Shown piece after piece: positions 56,723-64,000 of a DNA stretch of 64,000 nt. Origin of the DNA: Aphrocallistes beatrix (taxonomy: Eukaryota; Porifera; Hexactinellida; Sceptrulophora; Aphrocallistidae). Every line of letters starts with the position of its first letter. The stretch's first letter is position 1. The position numbers were made by a program, and so were the translations under genes. Location of the stretch: positions 2,108,001 to 2,172,000 of the forward strand of contig OY725496.1 of the NCBI GenBank assembly GCA_963281255.1, given 5' to 3'. The notes under the pieces are model-generated. The model was not told the origin of the DNA, made no database searches, and saw only the letters and a list, made by a program, of their open reading frames with translations.

Positions 56723-57375
56723 TATATATATATATATATATGTAACGAATTGATTGAAGAAACTGCCATTCGCAGAAGTCTGATTTTTGACATGTGTGAG
56801 TATTTTGGCTATGGCTCCACTAAGTTCTGAGCTCAGACGAAAATGTCGACTCATCATGGAATTATGACGTCATTGTCACCTTTTTTATAATTAGAAATTT
56901 CAGTTTTTCGACCTTAACTCATCCATTTTAAGTGATAGAAGGCTGAAATTTTAATAGAATCTGTATACTAACATACCTCACATATGATGCAGCTATCATC
57001 AAAAAATGATGACTCATCACTCTGTTATGACGTCATCATTACGCATCAAAATTTTAAAAATTGACAAATTTGTTGATTTTTCGAGCGATATCGATTATAA
57101 CAGTAAGACAGACGTATTTAGAGATGTTATCTCACATATAACTAAATAATGGTGACCATAGGCGGCCAAAGGGCGCCTCCGGCGGACACAAAGTGTCCGC
57201 TAGCCGCGCAATGCAAGCAAGCGAAGCGCACTTGTAACTTATAATTGCGCAATCATATGATCACTAATCAAAATTTTGTCAACGGATATGGGTACTATGG
57301 TATTTATATATGCTGGTAATAGATTCCTAAGCTCCATTCTATGTGGTTAATTATTTTAGGAAGAACATGTATTAG

Positions 57376-60300
57376 TTTAACCCTCTTCGGGAATTGGATT
57401 ACCTCCTATCATTGTTACAAATCGGACTAAAAAATTCAAGAGTTTTTGAGTTTTGGGACAATTTATCTTTCTTGCCAAATTTGATAATTTGTTCCATAAA
57501 TCTAAAATCAACCATTTTCAAATATATAGGCTCCCAGCATGGTTCTATGCGAAGGTCATATAGCTCTAGAATGCATAGAGCAAGTCTATAATTGCAAAAC
57601 ACGAAAACAATTTAATGTGAACATCGATCATCGGCTAAATTGGAACATTGGTAAATAATATACGTGCTTACATACCATGTCTTTATGATTGTCATTCAAA
57701 GCTGTTTAGCTAAAGATATTTGATTCAAAGTGTAAAAAAACATACATTATTGATCGCACTTGGCCACTTGCATAATATCGTTCATTTCAAGACAGGTCTT
57801 AGTGTGTAAAGTTTAACTTTAAATTAGACCGAAGAATAAAATCTAGCACTTTTCAAAAATTATTCAGAGTTCATTTCTCAAAGAAATAGTGCCCATGTGT
57901 TTGCTAGTGATCGACAGAAATTAATTTCGCAAAAATATTTGGTTTCAATCGAATCCAAACCTTTTGTGCAGAATATTGGGTCCCGAATAACTGTTTCGGA
58001 AAATAATAACTTTGAATCAGTATAACTATAATTGATCCAATTATTAAATTGTGCTCTTGACCCCATTTCTGAAAGAAATACATTGCACAGCATATTTGGA
58101 GTTATAGTACACACATAAAAGTTCTAAATAGTCAGTTGCAGACCAAAGCGTCCCTCCGGATCTCATGGTTGGTAATAATAATTGCCTTGCAATAAAAATA
58201 TCAGATTTTTTAAAATAAATCGGATTTCTTTGTAAAACTCAATATTTTGGCTAAATCAGATTCAGGGGTGAACCCAATGGAGCGGACTCATCCCGGGTGC
58301 AGGTCTAACAAATTCATGGGTTATAACTGATCAGGTCTTTTTTTCTATTTAGAATTGCTTTTCCAGTTTTTATCGGATTTTTTAATTAATTAACTTTAAT
58401 TTAGAGAAGGTATCATTGAAATGAATTGATTTGCAATATTTTAGTCAAGTGAATCCTAAATCTGAATTTATGTGAAAAATGACATCGTAAGTTTGATATT
58501 TTATAGTGATATAAAGATTTAGTGATATGTTGGATATAGTGAAAATTTGATTAAAAATTATCTTTGTCCTGCACTATCACTGTAAATAATATTTACTGTA
58601 CCTTTACATTTACATTTCATCTAAAAATAATTAACTTTTGATATTGTATAAAAAGTACCTGGATCAAAGTTTGGACACTATTTTGAGCACTATAAATAGG
58701 CAAAAGTTTTAGCCGTGAAGAGGAATAAGAGCAAAAGATCCAAAATTGATGAAAATAGCGTATCTGTGAAAAATCACTGATTTTGTGAAAAGAGTTCGCA
58801 CTCGATGGTTTTTGAGTTAATTTTATGTTTCATTTTCAAAGATTTTCAGTGTTATCTCTACTGGAAATAACTGTTCAAAAGTTCTCATTTCTCTAATATA
58901 TCCTATATTAATAATGTTCGGATCTAAAAACTGTCTTGGTCTATTCTTAAACTTTGGTAAACAACTTTGTTTATTGAATCATAGACTACTACATATAAAG
59001 CCTCACAGTAACTTGCAGATCTTGCGGAACAAGGGATGCTATAGAAGATTGTTGAACTACGCAATACATGAGTGTTTCATTAACCACGCACAATAGAACT
59101 TAGGAATGTATCACCAGCATATATAAATATGGTGTCAAAGTACCCATATCTGTTGTTAATTTTGATTAGTCATCATCTGAATGTGCAACAGGTTGTAATT
59201 GTGACGAATTAGTGATTTTTAGAGCCAGTTTAAGGACATTTCGTGTTTTTAACATAAAAAGGGATATGAATGGAGTTATGCGAAAAGTTTGAAATTTTCA
59301 CAGAATGTTGCTACATTTCAGCGTTAATATGGAAACGCATTTGGGTTAGGTCATATGTCAAAAACTGAAATAACAAGGCATTCAAATGTGATCTTATTTG
59401 ATGGCCAATATATGACTTCCTTAAAATCCGCAAGTTAAGTGATGCCTTATAAGCAGTTGGCTATGGATTAATAAAGCGCTGCTCTTATACTATAAGCGAA
59501 ATTTCACATCATCCTGAACAATATTTTTCTAAATATGAAATATCTGTGTGAATCATCATACAAGTATAAGAATATTTAATCTGCTTATTTCGAAAATAAG
59601 CCTCAGAATGAAATGACATTCTTCCAATTGGTCCTCAAAATGCACTGATCTGAACATCGTAATAATTTAGAGTGTTCGAGGTACATGCGAAATTTTGGTA
59701 AAAGTCAGACTATTATATTTCGTAGTAGCACAGGTAAGAGCATACATTCATATGGACGTGGTATACCGTCCATGCCATCTTCCTACATCCTTCAGGAACT
59801 GCACTGAATAATCATAACAAAATGATGATTTTTCAATTCCACTTTCAGATTAATAAATTAATTTTAGAGATGGGAATAATAAACCTTTCAAAATTCATTC
59901 AGAATTTATGATATATAGCATCACAAATCGATACAGATTACTGAAAAGAGGAAATTGAATACTGGCTCCCGAAGGAAATACAGTATCACATTGATGAAAA
60001 AATTGGATCCACTCTTTCTTCTCCATTTTGTCTCAAAACCAGAACCAGAGATTTGTGCGTCAAATCATATACACACTGTTCTTTTGAAGTATGTATCTCA
60101 TTCTTGATAAAAATGATGTTGATCCTAAAACGCTGCTAAAGTCGTTTTCTGTGGATTTCAACCAAGTAACTCAATTAAACCGTGTTCACGAATCACTTAT
60201 AGCCCTTTACCCCCCTCAAGCAGTTTAATTCTTTCCAGCGAAAATATACTATAACAAATTTGGACCACACATTTATTACTTTAACTTAAGAAATAGCAAG

Positions 60301-62984
60301 AATGAGCGTCTCGCTAATAATATGTGATTTCTCATCTTTTGCAATCAATTTAGAAATATTGTATTAAGCTAACATACCGTCTTTGCTCTGCATATTTTCT
60401 TTCTTGAAATTATTAAAAAGGAAATTTATTTTCACTACTTTTTCGAAAAAGCAATGTCTTTGTTGCCATGGTTAGGATGTTATATCGAAGATGTTCTTTC
60501 ATTCATGATGGTTTGAATGTCTCATTGGATAAAACATGTTCGCAATTCAGACACATAAGTACACGTAGTTGACAATTAGATGATGAAGGGACAATGTCAT
60601 AGCGAAAATAATCGACATAATATAGTGACATTTCATTTTACCAGAAGTAGAAATTTAGTTCTTTGTAAACAAGATATTATTTGTGGTATCTTAAATTTGA
60701 GATATATAGAAATTTCTAAACTTTTGCTAACATTCCTCCAGTCCAATATACGTATACTAATTTTATTGGTATTAAGTCGTGCGTCTTTATTTGTGTTTTT
60801 TTTATGACACTAACGATTAAATTGTAAGATGAATCCTGTTAGAATTTCAGTGTGTTTTAAGAATCTATTATTTGATAATTGTTCAATACAGTTCGCGGAA
60901 TTTTAAATTCAAACAAGTGCCTTTGCAATTAAATGGTTTGACAATCGAAAAATGAATCAGTGATTCATGATAAAACTATACTATACGTATTCCTCTCTCG
61001 ATAAATGAATTTTAAAACTCAAAATTGTACAATAATTATAACATAAAATATTCTCCTAACCCGCTTCGTAACTAGCTCCTCCTTTGGCCCACTGAAGGCC
61101 CACTGGGAGAAGCAGCACAAGTTGAAAACCCCTGAATAGATATTCATATACTAGTTCATACTGTAAAAGCAACTACGTGCAAATATCTGACTAAAAATCT
61201 CAGATCCTGAAGCAGACTGAAGATGAGAACGAAGAAGAGTATGAGAATTCAAAAATCTTTTGTGCATTTATGGTACATTGTTCAACTTCGGGTGCCAGAT
61301 ACAAATATCTGGCCTCAATCATGTGTATTGCTTTTCGATGCTAGATTATAATATGATCTGAATTAATCATAGCAGCTTTATTGCTGAATAGAGATTTGAC
61401 CTAAATTTCTAATTTATTTTAATTTCTGGATTGATCGGCCCGAGACGTATTTAAAGAGAGATCGCAAAAAGTAACGTGCAATATACATTAATTTAGAATT
61501 CAGCTTGTATTTAATTCCTATCATTTATAGTTAATGTGGTTCCATAACAATCACACAAATTACAAGGTTTATGAAGTATAATTTCATATTTCGGGACATT
61601 TCTAAAGAAGAGTTCCCAATTAACTAGTTTCTATTCGAATTGATTTGAAGGGAGCTTATTTTTATCTAGTTGTAATTTGAGAGTAGTTATAAATACATTT
61701 ATGACATCCTGGAGATCTCTGAGAAATGCAAATCAATTTACCGATACTGTTAACGGAAAACTACATCATTTTAAACCTTTAATTTCAGCATGCATTAATA
61801 GATTACCATTAGCATTGATCCCCGGATTTTATCCTTTCTTATTTAACATTCGATAAAAAGGGCAGAATTTTAAAAATAGCCAAGCTTTCGGCGGAGAACT
61901 AGGTAAACAAAATTCTAAAAACCTCAGCCCTCTTTGGTACATTTGGCAGTGCTTTCTACAGAATTTGTCGAAAGAGCTTATTTCGCACCATCGAATATAA
62001 ATATGAATAAAATTTAAACGCTGTTTGACACACTTTGACGCATTTTTAGCAATTTAAATACTCTAAAATATCCAGGTTAGGGAAAAGTAAAATTAAGTGA
62101 GTCATTTAACGCGATTCGTGGGAAACAGTAGCTTTGGGGTACCAACATGGTTACCCCAAATTCAGGAGCGTTTTTTTAAAACATTATAACTCGCAGAAAC
62201 ATATTATAGCACATTCGAATCGAGAGAATCAAGATAGTATAAAAGCATGCTGAAATTTGCTGCTATAAGGATTAAATATAGGTGGAATTATATCAAGTAA
62301 GAAAATCGGGCAGAATTGTACAAAACTTTAAAGAATAATAACTAATCAAAATGATATCATGCGGATAAATGAGTATTTTAACACCATATTTAACTATCTT
62401 GTTTATCTTTTTTCATCGTGAATATATAATATAATTTATACATTAAAAATAAATTATTACTCAAATTTAGTTTATCTCGGGCAACAGTCAAATACGTATT
62501 ATATTGAAATCACCGTGTATAAGCTATGACTTTCACTTTGGTTCAGGATATTTTGTCCCGATTAAGCTGATTTCCCAATTAACCGATGAAATTTAACATT
62601 AGTGTGGGAACCATTCCGTTCTTGGAGACTTGCCCAAATTAATAAGCGGTTGTCCCGATTAACCGATGCCCAGATGAAGCAAAGTTGACTGTATTAGGGT
62701 TATCTGAAATCATTTTGTTCCCTTGTATCCTTTATCATCGGATTCCAAAAGTTGCCACTATGTCTGTAAACAACGTTAGTATAAAATAAAACCTGATTAC
62801 TAATTTACTATCCAACTACGGGTCGCGAATTTTTCGTGATTCTAACTCAATGTATTACTGGAACAGGGATATTCTGCATTATTGTATTTTTAGTTGATAA
62901 TATAAATTGTTGATTCTTTAATGCACCAATTACCCAAAACAGACTTTTCCAAAGCAGAATTTTCACAACACGTATCAGTAGCAG
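57376..62984. other. Mostly featureless, a few TE fragments
   Basis: W fragment, reverse, at 59100-59420 (GCATATATAAATATGGTG, GGAAACGCATTTGGGTTAGG). X fragment at about 59625-59700 (CTCAAAATGCACTGATCTGA). A hAT-type tip CAGGGGTTTTCAACTTGTGC reading minus from about 61134, without partner. A Z1-like MITE at 62485-62691 (CAGTCAA...TTGACTG). No exon with both splice sites and an open frame in a suitable phase was found. Confidence 0.5.
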
Positions 62985-63668
62985 CATTGTAATTCGCGAA
63001 GATGAACGCAGACGAGTACAGTGCAATCTCAGATTTCTTACACACAATGTGTATCCAAAGTACGTTCTCGAGTCGAAGAAGACTTGTCACGCCAAGAAGA
63101 ACTTTCGGGTAAAGGCTTCGCAATATCAGATTGGAGAGGATAACAAGATATTCAAGGTTGTTTTTTTATTGATAATTTATTCGGAACAAATTTATTGATT
63201 GGAAACTTGTTTACTGCTACATGGTTTACATTGAATAATCACAAAATTGTTCATAAAATACCGTCCTCCCCTTAGCGATTTATATAAGAGATTAATTCAT
63301 TTGGGGCTGAAATAAAGAAGTTCTTAGATAGGTTAATTGTCTGTGAGATCATGCAACAGTAAGATCTTTGTAAACTCCGTGATTCCATGAGAGTTGGCAT
63401 CTCTGGTTTCTAGGGGTGTGGTTATACTGATACAGTTTGTGTGTATGACATTTGGAAATAATTTTAATCAACATTAATTTTCAGTAGGTGATCATCAGTG
63501 GAAATAAAGTAACTTCATACGAAGTAGTGTGTTCAGGTTAAGTTGAAGAGGTACTCAAACTGTACCATGACGGTCCTGCACACCCTGGCATCAACGCTAC
63601 AAGCAAAGCTATCAGACAGAAATATGTTTGGACAGGAATGAATGAAGATATCGAAAAAATATGTAGTA
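62985..63668 (+). pseudogene. KRBA2-type integrase, N-terminal part, possibly two exons
   Basis: 62990-63157 reads LTHNVYPKYVLESKKTCHAK and KNFRVKASQYQIGEDNKIF, typical of the region ahead of the zinc-binding domain. After about 330 bp with acceptor-like TTTTCAGTAG it resumes at 63495 with VIISGNKVTSYEVVCSG, a stop (TAA), then EEVLKLYHDGPAHPGINATS and YVWTGMNEDIEKIC (first His pair and first Cys of the HHCC zinc-binding site). A GT follows at 63662. The core would lie right of the window. Whether the gap is an intron or decay is open. Same family as the 4.7-5.7 kb relic. Confidence 0.65.
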
Positions 63669-64000
63669 TTGAGTTAATTATTTCATCATTGTATTTTATT
63701 ACAACTTTGTTTCACTTATGGAGCATTACGCATAGAGTAGGCTTGTTGTTCGTAACTCCAGATAAGACGAAGAAATTATTTACCCTCCATACTCGCAAAT
63801 GAATATATATACTCGGCATCGGGTAGTTTGTGCGAGAACATAGATTCTTGTTTTCTCAGACGACCCATCAAGTAGAATTCAAAATTGAATACATAGCTAT
63901 TACGTAATTGAACATGACTTGAACAGATTTGAACTTTTGACTCAAGTCATGTTCAATGACTTGTCATATCGAAACTGATACTGTGTTGACTTTCAGTAAA
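63669..64000. other. No gene; perfect 16-bp inverted repeat
   Basis: ATTGAACATGACTTGA at 63907-63922 and its exact inverse at 63942-63957, loop 19 nt, in AT-rich sequence. No element assigned. Confidence 0.6.

Larger units (their letters stand above)
54373..57234 (+). mobile_element. HelA, complete, with four elements nested in its TA tract (2862 bp)
   Basis: Starts TCCTTACGATTAAAAACTCG at 54373; TA tract; Z1, Z2, partial Y and a DD41D mariner one after another, each separated by TA. The body then resumes TATGTAACGAATTGATTGAA at 56741 and ends AAGCGAAGCGCACTTG at 57234, followed by T. CRE sites TGACGTCA at about 56865 and 57028; TGACTCA at about 57010. Confidence 0.88.
53880..57375 (+). repeat. 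W repeat, copy split by HelA (53880-54372 and 57235-57375)
   Basis: The left part ends CAAAATCACTAAATTGATCT TAAATA at 54372. The right part begins TAACTTATAATTGCG and continues GATCACTAATCAAAATTTTG and TATTTATATATGCTGGTAAT. It parallels W copy 1 (9400-9530), which shows the uninterrupted site. Confidence 0.7.

Noticed and set aside
57401..57432. Micro-exon with TTTTTTAG acceptor and GTAATC donor that fits phase 2 before 53654
   Set aside because: Only 24 nt; the phase fit can be chance and no homology supports it.
60364..60420. Tiny minus-strand start exon ATGCAGAGCAAAGACG with GTATGT donor for the PPP1R37-like gene
   Set aside because: It ends in phase 1, but the exon at 53654 needs phase 2; no linking exon was found.

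Overview
The window is AT-rich animal DNA. It looks like one piece of a TE-saturated invertebrate genome: (TA)n and (TAA)n tracts, Tc1/mariner, pogo, hAT, piggyBac-like and Helitron-like elements, a CR1/L2-like LINE and a Ty3/gypsy element. There are no operons, and nearly all long ORFs are transposon relics or shadows of repeats. A small invertebrate such as a parasitic crustacean would fit, but this is only an impression from the TE mix and I cannot name the species.

Host gene: four short exons on the minus strand (53386-53654, 34823-34920, 31182-31227, 16198-16298) have splice sites and matching intron phases (1-1, 0-0, 1-1). They read as the N-terminal part of a protein resembling PPP1R37/LRRC68, a leucine-rich-repeat regulator of protein phosphatase 1. 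The gene therefore covers at least 37 kb here, and its introns (about 18.5, 3.6 and 14.9 kb) are filled with nested transposons. Further exons probably lie to the left of the window, and the 5' end lies right of 53.65 kb.

Main repeat system: about fifteen full or partial copies of a Helitron-like family (called HelA here). It starts with TC, ends with CTTG, has GC-rich hairpins at its 3' end, and inserts between A and T without a target duplication. Each full copy carries a (TA)n tract near its 5' end. That tract has repeatedly been used as a landing site by TA-targeting Tc1/mariner/pogo elements (X, Y, Z, a DD41D mariner) and at least once by a hAT-like foldback. A sister family, HelB (three copies), shares the 3' end. 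HelA copies also carry CRE (TGACGTCA) and AP-1 (TGACTCA) palindromes.

Layout: 0-0.7 kb foldback in a HelA 5' end; 1.6-2.65 kb Ty3 integrase relic; 3.7-4.5 kb X; 4.7-5.7 kb Ginger/KRBA2-type integrase split by HelA; 5.9-7.1 kb TTAA element T; 7.4-8.9 kb Y and a foldback; 10-11.3 kb HelA and a second Ty3 integrase relic; 11.5-15.9 kb HelA, (TAA)n and LINE; 16.2 kb host exon; 20.3-21.8 kb Tigger/pogo transposase relic; 22.3-26.3 kb HelA/X pieces and a mariner split by a foldback; 28.5-29.7 kb second T; 31.2 kb host exon; 32.1-34.8 kb X containing U containing Y, then HelA; 34.8 kb host exon; 35.5-41 kb LINE, HelA, Y, Z, X, LINE; 41.3-44.5 kb Ty3/gypsy element with two LTRs; 45.5-53 kb HelA, HelB, a Tc1 relic, a conserved gene of unknown function and X with a minisatellite foldback; 53.4 kb host exon; 54.4-57.2 kb HelA with four nested elements; 57.4-63 kb mostly featureless; 63-63.7 kb start of another KRBA2-type integrase. 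No rRNA, tRNA or CRISPR array was seen.
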